A stretch of DNA of 12,792 nucleotides, taken from NCBI GenBank assembly GCA_025963955.1, contig JAOPZU010000536.1:1-12792 (forward strand). The letters are read 5' to 3'. A program made the translations under genes and the position numbers. A model generated the notes under the pieces. It had not been told where the DNA came from, did no database searches, and worked only from the letters and a program-made list of their open reading frames with translations. Positions within the stretch are counted from its first letter, which is position 1, and the number at the start of each line of letters is the position of its first letter. Below are positions 6,762 to 12,792 of the stretch, piece after piece. The DNA is from Solirubrobacterales bacterium (GTDB taxonomy: Bacteria; Actinomycetota; Thermoleophilia; Solirubrobacterales; Solirubrobacteraceae).

Positions 6762-7502
6762 GTGCCGCCCACGACGGTCACCGCCACCGCCGTCCCGGGC
6801 CTCCCGGAGATCCGCGCGGGGGACGACCTCGCGGCGCTCATCGCGGCGCGCGTTACCACGGGCGCCGAGGACGTCGTCGTGGTCGCGCACAAGGTGATCA
6901 GCAAGGCCGAGGGCGCGGTCGTCCCGCTGGCCGGCGTCGAGCCCTGCGCGCTGGCCCGGACGATCGCGACGCGGCAGCACCGGGATCCCCGCCAGGTGCA
7001 GGTGATCCTGGACCAGTCGAGCAAGCTGCTGCGGATCACCGACCAGGTGCTGATCTGCCGGACGCACCACGGGTTCGTCTGCGCGAACGCGGGCGTCGAC
7101 GCCTCCAACGCCGCCCACGAGGACGAGCTGATCGTCCTGCCCGCCGACCCCGACCACTCGGCGCGGCGCCTGCGGATGGGCCTGCCCGGCACGCCGGCGG
7201 TCATCGTCACCGACTCCTTCGGGCGCGCGTGGCGCAACGGCCAGGCGGACGTGGCGATCGGGGTCGCGGGACTGCGACCGCTGGAGGACTGGCGAGGGCT
7301 CCAGGACTCCGCCGGCCGCGCGCTGAACGCCACCTGGATCGCCGTCGCCGACCAGGCCGCCTCCGCGGCCGACCTCGTGCGCGGCAAGGACTCCCGCGAG
7401 CCGGTGGTCCTCGTGCGCGGCCTCGGCCGTCACGTGACCGCCGCGGACGGCCCGGGCGTGCAGCCGCTGCTGCGCCCGGCGGCGACCGACCTGTTCCTCT
7501 AG
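6762..7502 (+). CDS. cofE: coenzyme F420:L-glutamate ligase, stand-alone ligase domain
   Basis: The enzyme adds gamma-linked glutamates to F420-0 using GTP. The 246-residue protein starts with GTG 6762, 9 bases after the cofC stop. Visible motifs are VAHKVISKAEG at 41-51, ANAGVDASN at 108-116, VTDSFGRAWRNGQADVAIG at 149-167, DSAGRALNATWIAVAD at 182-197, and a GK near 208-209. It ends LLRPAATDLFL, matching the point where the ligase half of mycobacterial FbiB ends (LLRPGANDLF, recalled). The C-terminal nitroreductase-like half of FbiB, which reduces dehydro-F420-0, is absent. The position usually read as ADE is ADQ here (196-198). No clear Shine-Dalgarno sequence precedes it, so translation probably depends on coupling to cofC. 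It is the last gene of the operon and converges with greA. Confidence 0.92.
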   Translation: MPPTTVTATAVPGLPEIRAGDDLAALIAARVTTGAEDVVVVAHKVISKAEGAVVPLAGVEPCALARTIATRQHRDPRQVQVILDQSSKLLRITDQVLICRTHHGFVCANAGVDASNAAHEDELIVLPADPDHSARRLRMGLPGTPAVIVTDSFGRAWRNGQADVAIGVAGLRPLEDWRGLQDSAGRALNATWIAVADQAASAADLVRGKDSREPVVLVRGLGRHVTAADGPGVQPLLRPAATDLFL

Positions 7503-7503
7503 G

Positions 7504-7533
7504 GGCCCCGGCGCCGCCCGCTCACCCGGGGCC
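7504..7533. terminator. candidate hairpin terminator between convergent cofE and greA
   Basis: GGCCCCGG (7504-7511) and its exact reverse complement CCGGGGCC (7526-7533) form an 8-bp all-GC stem with a 14-base loop, directly after the cofE stop and before the greA stop. No T-tract follows on either strand, so it is not a textbook intrinsic terminator. Its place in the 51-base gap between convergent genes suits a two-way terminator. Confidence 0.45.
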
Positions 7534-7553
7534 GGCGTCCGCTGCCGCGAGCC

Positions 7554-8033
7554 TCAGGCGCCGATGCGGTCGACGGTCATCTGCCGCTCGCCGCGCGGGG
7601 TCTGCACGCTCACGGTGTCCCCCGCCTTGGCGCCGATCAGCGCGACGGCGACGGGTGACTCGGAGGACAGCTTGCCGGTCTTCGCGTCCGCCTCGGTCGG
7701 GCCGACGATGGTCCAGGTGTTCGTCTTGCCGGACTGCACGTCCGTGACGGTCACCGTGGCCCCGAACGCCACGGTGTCGCTGGCCTGGTCGACCTCGACG
7801 ATGACCGCCGCCCGCAGCCGCGCCTGCAGCCGCAGGATCTTGGTCTCCAGATGGCCCTGGTCCTCCTTGGCGATGTGGTACTCGGCGTTCTCCTTCAGGT
7901 CGCCCATCTCCCGGGCGACCGAGATGCGCGCCGCGATCGTCTGCCGTGCGGGCCCCTCGAGCTCCGCGAGCTCGGCCTTCAGCGCCTCGAGTCCCGCGGC
8001 GGTGATCGCCTCGCCCTGCTCCTGATTGCTCAT
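7554..8033 (-). CDS. greA: transcription elongation factor GreA
   Basis: GreA enters the secondary channel of stalled, backtracked RNA polymerase and stimulates cleavage of the RNA 3' end. The 159-residue length is typical. The N-terminal coiled coil spans about residues 8-78 and carries the family signature MGDLKENAEYHIAKEDQ at 43-59, with the acidic tip residues Asp45 and Glu48 needed for cleavage. The C-terminal FKBP-like domain follows, with VGPTEADAKTGKLSSESPVA near 110-129 matching the usual GreA segment. The ATG at 8033 has TAGGCT six bases upstream and no Shine-Dalgarno sequence. It is a housekeeping gene placed between cofE and cofGH; there is no reason to link it functionally to F420. 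Confidence 0.93.
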   Translation of the reverse strand: MSNQEQGEAITAAGLEALKAELAELEGPARQTIAARISVAREMGDLKENAEYHIAKEDQGHLETKILRLQARLRAAVIVEVDQASDTVAFGATVTVTDVQSGKTNTWTIVGPTEADAKTGKLSSESPVAVALIGAKAGDTVSVQTPRGERQMTVDRIGA

Positions 8034-8039
8034 CGGTGC

Positions 8040-8045
8040 AGCCTA
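8040..8045 (-). promoter_or_regulatory. putative -10 element (TAGGCT) of greA, leaderless geometry
   Basis: TAGGCT on the minus strand is followed by six bases and then the greA ATG at 8033. The region immediately before the ATG has no purine-rich ribosome binding site. This supports a leaderless greA transcript separate from cofGH. Confidence 0.5.
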
Positions 8046-8072
8046 GAGATTCCGGTCCCAGGGGCGGGTCCG

Positions 8073-8095
8073 GCGGGCGGCCGGCCCGGGCCCGC
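8073..8095 (-). terminator. weak candidate hairpin after cofGH
   Basis: GCGGGC (8073-8078) and GCCCGC (8090-8095) form a 6-bp GC stem with an 11-base loop, just downstream of the cofGH stop on the minus strand. There is no T-tract and the local sequence is extremely GC-rich, so chance pairing is a real alternative. Confidence 0.25.
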
Positions 8096-8098
8096 TCG

Positions 8099-10321
8099 CT
8101 AGACGCGCGCCCCGAGCGGATGCCGCTCGCGGATGGTGTACAGGGTGGTGCGTTCGGCGGCGGGGCGGCCGGCGGCGTGGGCGGCGGCGATGAGCTGCGG
8201 GGGGTCCAGGCGTACGCCGTGGGCGGAGCCCGCCATGCGGCTGATGGATTCCTCCATGAGGGTGCCGCCGAGGTCGTTGACGCCCCACTTGAGCGCTTCG
8301 GTCGCGCCGTCCAGACCCATTTTCACCCAGGAGGCCTGCAGGTTGGTGATCGACTTTCCGAGGGCGAGGCGGAAGACGGCGGTGTGCTTGAGGTTCTCCT
8401 GCATGGAGATCTCCTCCACCCCGTGCGTGCGGCCGAGCAGCGTGTGGAAGGGGATGAACGACAGCGGGACGAACTCGGTGATCCCGCCGGTCCGCTCCTG
8501 CAGCTCGCGGATGACGCGCATGTGCTCCGCCAGCTCCCACGGCTCCTCGATGTGCCCGAACATCACCGTGCTCGTGGACCGCAGCCCGGCGGCGTGGGAG
8601 GCCTCGATGATCTCCACCCACCGCGCCGCGGGCAGCTTGTTCGGCGAGATCCGGGCGCGGACCCCGTCGTGCAGCACCTCCGCCGCGGTGCCGGGCGTGG
8701 AGTCCAGGCCGGCCTCTCGGAGCTGCGCGAACAGCTCGGGCAGCGGCAGGCCGCTGATGTCCTGCATGTGCGCGATCTCCATCGGCGAGTACGCGTGCAC
8801 GTGCAGCTCCGCCCCCACCCCGGCGGCGGTCTGCTTGATCACGCGCAGCCAGTGCAGGTAGTCCTCCAGCTGCCAGTCCGGATGGATGCCCGACTGCATG
8901 CTGATCTCGGTGGCACCGAACTCCACGGCGTCCAGGACGCGCTGCTCGAAGTCTTCGCGGGAGTGCTCGTAGGCGTCCGGAGAGCGCTTGCCCTGCCCGA
9001 AGCCGCAGAACGCGCACCCCACGATGCAGACGTTCGACACGTTGATGTTCCGGTTGACGACGAACGTGACGGTGTCCCCCACCAGGTCGGTGCGCAGCTC
9101 GTCCGCCGCCTGCCTGATGTCCTCGATGACCTCCGGGCGGGTCTCCGCGAACAGCGCCGTCAACTCGTCCGGGGACAACGCCACCCCGTCGCGGCCCTTG
9201 ACGATCGCCCCCGCCACCAGATCCGGCCGCAACGGGCGCGGCGGCTCGGTTCGTCCCGATCCGGAGCGCGGGATGAACGACCAGAAGCGCGAGGTGATCG
9301 TGTTCAGCACCCCTTGGGAGAGCCACGTCTCGTTGATGTACTGCGGGTAGACGCACAGCCGCTCGGTCAGCGCGTACCCCAGCGGCGCCAGGGTCTTGCG
9401 AACCTGATGCGGGGAGGGAAACGGATGCTCCGGTGAGATGTGATCCCCGTTCGCGGACAGGCCGCCGAGGTCGGTCGCCCCGGCGCCGACCAGCTGCGGC
9501 CACCAGTCTGAGAGGTTCGGCGGCGCCTGGATCCCGACCCCCGGCATGAGCTCCTGTGCGTGGGCGATCAGCTCCTCCATCTCCCGGATCGACACCGGCG
9601 TGGCCCACTCCGGCAACGCCTTCGACGGCTGATCGGCGATCCCCGTCGCCCAGTACCGCTTGGCCGCCTCGTCGGCGATCTCGCCCGGTTCCTGGCCGTA
9701 GTAGGACTCATGCGGCACGAAGTTCTGCAGGATCACCTCCTGCAAGTGCCCGAACTCCGCATGCACCCCCGCCAGCGCCTCCAACGCCGTCACGCGATCC
9801 TCGGGCGACTCGCCGATGCCGACCAGGATCCCCGACGTGAACGGGATCCTCAGCTCACCGGCCCACCGGATCGTCTCCAGCCGGCGGGCCGGGTCCTTCG
9901 TCGGCGAACCCTGATGCGCGACCAGATCATCGCGCGAGGACTCCAGCATCAGCCCCTGCGACGCGGTCACCTCACGCAACCGCCCCAGGTCCTCCTTCGA
10001 GAGCACGCCGAGGTTCGTATGCGGCAAAAGCCCGCGCTCCAACGCACGCTCGCACGCCCACACCACGTACGCGGTGAAGTCCCGGTGCCCGTACTCCGCG
10101 AGCCTCGCGCGCACCCCGGCGTTGACCTCCGGCCGCTCGCCGGTCAGCACCAGCAGCTCCTTCACCCCCCGTCGCGCCGCCCCGTCGATCAACGCCAGCA
10201 CCTCCTCCGGCGAATGCAGATGCGTCTGATGCGTCTTGAACGCGCAGTACTTACAAAAGCACTGACACGTCCGCGACAGCGACAACGTGACATTGCGCGA
10301 GAACGTGACACGGCGACGCAT
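8099..10321 (-). CDS. fbiC: Fo synthase, fused CofG-CofH (FbiC type)
   Basis: This bifunctional radical-SAM enzyme makes the F420 chromophore Fo from tyrosine and 5-amino-6-ribitylaminouracil. The 740-residue protein holds two radical-SAM domains, each with a CX3CX2C cluster motif. The N-terminal CofG half has Cys19, Cys23 and Cys26, in the context SRTCQCFCKYC. The C-terminal CofH half has Cys432, Cys436 and Cys439, in VCIVGCAFCGFGQGKRS. The CofH end GGTLMEESISRMAGSAHG is also typical. The protein is shorter than mycobacterial FbiC (about 850), because CofG begins close to its first cysteine; the core domains look complete. The ATG at 10321 has TACACT exactly six bases upstream. CofG and CofH are separate proteins in archaea and cyanobacteria; the fusion is typical of actinobacteria. 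There is no frameshift across the whole length. Confidence 0.94.
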   Translation of the reverse strand: MRRRVTFSRNVTLSLSRTCQCFCKYCAFKTHQTHLHSPEEVLALIDGAARRGVKELLVLTGERPEVNAGVRARLAEYGHRDFTAYVVWACERALERGLLPHTNLGVLSKEDLGRLREVTASQGLMLESSRDDLVAHQGSPTKDPARRLETIRWAGELRIPFTSGILVGIGESPEDRVTALEALAGVHAEFGHLQEVILQNFVPHESYYGQEPGEIADEAAKRYWATGIADQPSKALPEWATPVSIREMEELIAHAQELMPGVGIQAPPNLSDWWPQLVGAGATDLGGLSANGDHISPEHPFPSPHQVRKTLAPLGYALTERLCVYPQYINETWLSQGVLNTITSRFWSFIPRSGSGRTEPPRPLRPDLVAGAIVKGRDGVALSPDELTALFAETRPEVIEDIRQAADELRTDLVGDTVTFVVNRNINVSNVCIVGCAFCGFGQGKRSPDAYEHSREDFEQRVLDAVEFGATEISMQSGIHPDWQLEDYLHWLRVIKQTAAGVGAELHVHAYSPMEIAHMQDISGLPLPELFAQLREAGLDSTPGTAAEVLHDGVRARISPNKLPAARWVEIIEASHAAGLRSTSTVMFGHIEEPWELAEHMRVIRELQERTGGITEFVPLSFIPFHTLLGRTHGVEEISMQENLKHTAVFRLALGKSITNLQASWVKMGLDGATEALKWGVNDLGGTLMEESISRMAGSAHGVRLDPPQLIAAAHAAGRPAAERTTLYTIRERHPLGARV

Positions 10322-10327
10322 CGGAGG

Positions 10328-10333
10328 AGTGTA
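10328..10333 (-). promoter_or_regulatory. putative -10 element (TACACT) of cofGH, leaderless geometry
   Basis: TACACT on the minus strand matches TANNNT and is followed by six bases (CCTCCG) and the cofGH ATG. CCTCCG is pyrimidine-rich, the opposite of a ribosome binding site, which makes leaderless translation more likely here than anywhere else in the window. Confidence 0.55.
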
Positions 10334-10388
10334 GGACGCGAGCCCGCCCGCTCAGGCCGGAGTGGCCCGCCGGGCGTGGACGGCCGCG

Positions 10389-10394
10389 TAGGAT
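10389..10394 (+). promoter_or_regulatory. putative -10 element (TAGGAT) of the substrate-binding lipoprotein
   Basis: TAGGAT is identical to the hexamer before npdG and lies 8 bases before the GTG at 10403. It is in the 81-base region shared with the divergent cofGH gene. No -35 match is evident. Confidence 0.45.
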
Positions 10395-10402
10395 CCCGCG
10401 CC

Positions 10403-11431
10403 GTGCTCCCGCCGACCCGCTCCGTCCGCCACCTGGCCGCGCTCCTGCTCGCGGTGGCAGCCGCGCTCGTGCTGCCGGCCTGCGGGTCCTCGCCCGACGC
10501 CGGACGGCCGGACGAGGCCGCGAAGCTGCTGCTCGACTTCCACCCGGGCGCCGTCCACGCCGGCATCTACCTGGCGATGGCCCGAGGCTTCGATGAGGCC
10601 GAGGGCGTCCGCCTGAGCGTCGAGATCCCCGGCAGCGGCACCGACGCGGTCAAGAGCCTGCTGAGCGGGCAGGCGCGCTTCGCGGTGCTCGACCTCCACG
10701 ACCTCGCGATCGCCCGCGCCAAGGGCCGCGACCTCGTGGCCGTCATGGCGCTCGTGCAGCGCCCGCTCGCAGCGGTCGTCGCCGCCCCGGACGTCCCGCG
10801 GCCGCGCGCCCTGGAACACCGGACCGTCGGCGTCACGGGCCTGCCGAGCGACACCGCAGTCCTGGACTCGCTCGTCCGCGGGGACGGCGGCGACCCGGCG
10901 AAGGTGCGGCGCGTCACGATCGGCTTCGACGCCGTGCCCGCCCTGCTCGGCGGCAGGGTCTCCGGCGCGACCGCGTTCTGGAACGCAGAGGGTGTCGCGC
11001 TGCAGGCCCGGCGCCCCGGCGTGCACGTCTTCCGGGTCGACGAGTACGGCGCCCCGGCCTACCCCGAGCTCGTCCTCGTCACCACGCGGGCCACGACCCA
11101 GGACTCGCCGGCCGTCGTCCGCGCCACGGTCACCGCCCTCCAGCGGGGCTACCGCTCGGCGATCTCCGACCCGGACTCGGCCGTCAGCGAGCTGCAGGCC
11201 GCCGTTCCCGGCCTCGACCGGGCGCTCGTCGCCAAACAGCTCGACGCCGTCAGCGAGACCTTCCAGGCCGCGTCGGGACAGATCGGCACGTTCGACGTGC
11301 CCGCCCTGCGCACCTGGGCCGCCTGGGAGGCGCGCTTCGGCATCGTGAAGACGGCCCCCGAGGTGGCGGACATGTTCAACCCGCGGTTCGCAGAAGAAGG
11401 TGCGGCGAAGGCCACCGAAGACAGCGGATAG
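10403..11431 (+). CDS. NMT1/THI5-like ABC transporter substrate-binding lipoprotein
   Basis: The 342-residue protein begins with a basic n-region, a hydrophobic stretch (LAALLLAVAAALVL) and the lipobox LPAC with Cys27, so it should be a lipoprotein anchored outside the membrane. The mature part resembles thiamine-precursor and riboflavin binding proteins (ThiY/RibY, NMT1/THI5 fold). LLLDFHPGAVHAGIYLAMARG near residues 42-62 is followed by an EGVRLSVEIPGSG strand, then a stretch ending in the family-like SGQARFAVLD near 93. The frame is open far upstream, but the GTG at 10403 places the signal peptide correctly and has TAGGAT before it. No permease or ATPase gene is adjacent, because the next gene is convergent. 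The ligand is unknown; a pyrimidine or flavin-like compound is a family-based guess. The C-terminal codons lie in a 59-base tandem repeat. Confidence 0.82.
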   Translation: MLPPTRSVRHLAALLLAVAAALVLPACGSSPDAGRPDEAAKLLLDFHPGAVHAGIYLAMARGFDEAEGVRLSVEIPGSGTDAVKSLLSGQARFAVLDLHDLAIARAKGRDLVAVMALVQRPLAAVVAAPDVPRPRALEHRTVGVTGLPSDTAVLDSLVRGDGGDPAKVRRVTIGFDAVPALLGGRVSGATAFWNAEGVALQARRPGVHVFRVDEYGAPAYPELVLVTTRATTQDSPAVVRATVTALQRGYRSAISDPDSAVSELQAAVPGLDRALVAKQLDAVSETFQAASGQIGTFDVPALRTWAAWEARFGIVKTAPEVADMFNPRFAEEGAAKATEDSG

Positions 11432-11549
11432 GACCAACGCCACGGACGCGACCTCGCCGTGCGACCAAGGCCACCGAAGACAGCGGATAGGACCAACGCC
11501 ACCGACGCGACCTCGCCGTGCGACGAAGACCGCCGAAGACAGCGGCTGA
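11401..11549 (+). repeat. 59-bp tandem repeat, 2.5 copies, duplicating the 3' end of the lipoprotein gene
   Basis: Copy 1 (11401-11459) and copy 2 (11460-11518) differ at three of 59 positions. Copy 3 (11519-11549) is partial and more diverged. Copy 1 contains the last codons and TAG stop of the lipoprotein gene. Copies 2 and 3 repeat the same coding end, K-(A/T)-(T/A)-E-D-S-G-stop, with stops at 11488-11490 (TAG) and 11547-11549 (TGA). The repeat fills most of the 132-base gap between convergent genes. No internal hairpin is obvious. Confidence 0.85.
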
Positions 11550-11563
11550 CCCGCCGCTCCTCC

Positions 11564-11926
11564 CTACTGGGCGTGCAGGCGCAGGTAGTCCTGGCGGACC
11601 GACTCAGGGCGGCCCCAGGTGTGGGTGACCTCGACCCGGCCGGAGCGGACCTCGCGGACCGCGAGCTCGCCCTGGATCCCCGCGCCGTCCAGCAGGTCGA
11701 AAGCGGTGTTGACCGCCGGGACCGCCGCCGCGTGGCCGAAGCGGTGCGCGACGAGGATCCGCCAGTGCCAGTCGTGCTTGGAGTACGGCTGCGCCCCGCA
11801 CGTGACGAGGTAGACCGACGCGTCGATGTAACGCGACTCGTCGAAGATCCGCAGGTCCAGCTCCAGGTCCGTCCAGTCGTCCGGCAGGGAGTCGACGACG
11901 GTCCGGAAGGTCTCGGCGAGCGGCAT
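11564..11926 (-). CDS. conserved-looking hypothetical protein, 120 residues
   Basis: I do not recognise this protein. It is soluble, with no signal peptide or membrane segment. It starts MPLAETFRTVVDSLPDDWTDLELDLRI, and has a single Cys near residue 43, an aromatic and histidine-rich middle (SKHDWHWRILVAHRFGHAAAV, about 49-69), and a C-terminal VEVTHTWGRPES. The composition looks like a small alpha/beta domain. The opposite-strand frame over the same bases is low-complexity Arg/Asp/Val and is not credible. The ATG at 11926 has TAGAAT seven bases upstream. It follows the Nramp transporter gene by 35 bases on the same strand, but its own promoter motif suggests at least partly independent expression. 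Confidence 0.7.
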   Translation of the reverse strand: MPLAETFRTVVDSLPDDWTDLELDLRIFDESRYIDASVYLVTCGAQPYSKHDWHWRILVAHRFGHAAAVPAVNTAFDLLDGAGIQGELAVREVRSGRVEVTHTWGRPESVRQDYLRLHAQ

Positions 11927-11933
11927 GCCGGGG

Positions 11934-11939
11934 ATTCTA
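11934..11939 (-). promoter_or_regulatory. putative -10 element (TAGAAT) of the 120-residue gene, leaderless geometry
   Basis: TAGAAT on the minus strand is a good -10 match and lies seven bases before the ATG at 11926, inside the short gap after the Nramp gene. No Shine-Dalgarno sequence is present. A GC palindrome (AGCGCC-G-GGCGCT, 11944-11956) lies just upstream of it and could end Nramp transcription. Confidence 0.5.
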
Positions 11940-11961
11940 CGAGAGCGCCGGGCGCTGCGGC

Positions 11962-12792
11962 TCAGCCGAAGAACGTCTGGTAGAGCAGGAACAGGTTCAG
12001 GAGGCTGATGACCGTCGCCACCACGATCGCGACGGCCGTCGTCACCGGACGGTTGACGAGCGGCCCCATGATGTCCCGCCGCCGGGTCAGCAGCACCACG
12101 GGAACAAGCGCGAACGGGATGCCGAAGCTCAGCACGACCTGGCTGATGACGAGCGACCGCGACGGGTCGAGGCCGATCGCCAGGACCACGAGCGCCGGTG
12201 CCATCGTCACCCCGCGCCGGACGATCAGCGGGATCGTCCGCTGGATGAACCCATCCATGACGACCTGCCCGGCCTGGGTGCCGACGCTGGAGGACGCGAG
12301 GCCGGACGCGAGCAGCGCCGCCGCGAACGCGAAGGCCGCCCCCGGCCCGACGAGCGCATCGAACCCCTCGTGCGCCTTCTCGATCGATCCGGCGTCGAAG
12401 CCGGAGCCGTGGAACAGGGACGCAGCCACGAGCAGCATCGAGAGGTTCACCAGGCCGGCGATCGTCATCGCGATGGTCACGTCGATGCGGTTGAAGCGCA
12501 GCATCAGCCGGCGGTCGGCGTCGTCGCGCAGCGGGATGCGCTTCTGCGTGAGCGACGAGTGCAGGTAGATCACGTGCGGCATGACCGTCGCCCCGAGGAT
12601 GCCCGTCGCGAGCAGGACGCTGTCCGTGCCCTGGAAGCCGGGGATGAACCCCTTCGCCGCCGCGCCGCCGTCGAAGCCGATCTTCAGCGTGTCGTAGAGG
12701 AAGCCGAGCAGGATGATCGCCAGGAAGCCGAGGATCGCCATCTCGAAGCGCCGGTAGCCCCGGGTCTGCAGGCCCAGGATGGCGAACGCGAC
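11962..12792 (-). CDS. Nramp/MntH-family divalent metal transporter (partial, N-terminus missing)
   Basis: This membrane protein imports Mn2+ (or Fe2+) with protons. The frame is open to the right edge, so the 276 visible residues are the C-terminal two thirds of a family about 410 long. The visible part begins VAFAILGLQTRGYRRFE, the conserved region after helix 4. It contains the helix-6 motif MPHVIYLHS, whose Met and neighbours line the metal site, at about visible residues 71-79. Later come GLASSSVGTQAGQVVMDGF and SQVVLSFGIPFALVPVVLLT, both typical of Nramp. About seven membrane segments are seen, ending with a helix and LYQTFFG. The helix-1 DPGN motif would lie outside the window. Metal choice is not fixed by what is visible; the helix-6 Met favours transition metals over Mg2+. 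Confidence 0.92.
   Translation of the reverse strand, partial: VAFAILGLQTRGYRRFEMAILGFLAIILLGFLYDTLKIGFDGGAAAKGFIPGFQGTDSVLLATGILGATVMPHVIYLHSSLTQKRIPLRDDADRRLMLRFNRIDVTIAMTIAGLVNLSMLLVAASLFHGSGFDAGSIEKAHEGFDALVGPGAAFAFAAALLASGLASSSVGTQAGQVVMDGFIQRTIPLIVRRGVTMAPALVVLAIGLDPSRSLVISQVVLSFGIPFALVPVVLLTRRRDIMGPLVNRPVTTAVAIVVATVISLLNLFLLYQTFFG

Noticed and set aside
6074..7747. Very long plus-strand frame across cofC, cofE and into greA
   Set aside because: It is an Arg/Pro/Gly-rich alternate frame caused by high GC and crosses well-recognised genes in another phase.
8099..10321. Truncated or frameshifted FbiC because it is shorter than the mycobacterial protein
   Set aside because: Both radical-SAM cluster motifs and the typical CofH end are present in one uninterrupted frame; the difference is a missing N-terminal extension.
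9560..10402. Long N-terminal extension of the lipoprotein frame
   Set aside because: It runs antisense through cofGH with Arg/Pro-rich shadow composition. The signal peptide and lipobox fix the start at 10403.
11401..11549. CRISPR array or REP-type repeat
   Set aside because: Copies are directly adjacent with no spacers, number only 2.5 and show no palindromic core.
11459..11983. Plus-strand 174-residue frame opposite the 120-residue gene
   Set aside because: Its composition is a repetitive Arg/Asp/Val shadow, while the minus-strand frame has varied, protein-like composition and a promoter motif.
1..12792. Mobile element, prophage, tRNA or rRNA genes
   Set aside because: No transposase, integrase, terminal inverted repeats, tRNA-like cloverleaf or ribosomal RNA sequence was seen by eye. 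All gaps are short and composition is uniform.

Overview
The window is very GC-rich chromosomal DNA, densely packed with metabolic genes. A set of coenzyme F420 genes, with CofG and CofH fused in one protein, points to a high-GC actinobacterium. Gene style suggests Thermoleophilia (Solirubrobacterales-like), but that placement is an inference from recall, not a search. I see no phage, insertion sequence, CRISPR array or RNA gene. No gap between genes exceeds about 130 bases.

Left part (1-4476). The C-terminal tail of an unidentified gene is followed by acetoacetyl-CoA synthetase (+). Convergent to it are three minus-strand genes: a hydroxymethylglutaryl-CoA lyase (3556-4476), a ten-helix membrane protein and a small acidic disordered protein. 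The lyase produces acetoacetate and the synthetase activates it to acetoacetyl-CoA, so together they outline the last steps of leucine or ketone-body breakdown.

Middle (4502-10321) is an F420 locus. A tight plus-strand operon holds npdG (F420:NADP+ oxidoreductase), cofD, cofC and cofE, with ATGA overlaps or a 9-base gap. It converges on greA (-). Upstream of greA on the minus strand is cofGH (FbiC-type), which makes the deazaflavin chromophore Fo. Fo synthesis, the activated phospho-linker, its transfer, polyglutamylation and use of the cofactor with NADP are therefore all encoded here. The reductase that would saturate dehydro-F420-0 (the C-terminal half of mycobacterial FbiB) is not.

Right part (10389-12792). 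Divergent from cofGH is a lipoprotein of the NMT1/THI5-like substrate-binding family, with no permease or ATPase beside it. Its 3' end is duplicated in a 59-base tandem repeat. Then come a 120-residue unknown protein (-) and the C-terminal two thirds of an Nramp/MntH metal transporter (-) running off the window.

The main cross-cutting observation is regulatory. Seven genes have a TANNNT hexamer 6-9 bases before the start codon, usually without a good Shine-Dalgarno sequence, as expected for leaderless or nearly leaderless transcripts. At the lyase/npdG divergence the two opposed hexamers overlap by two bases.
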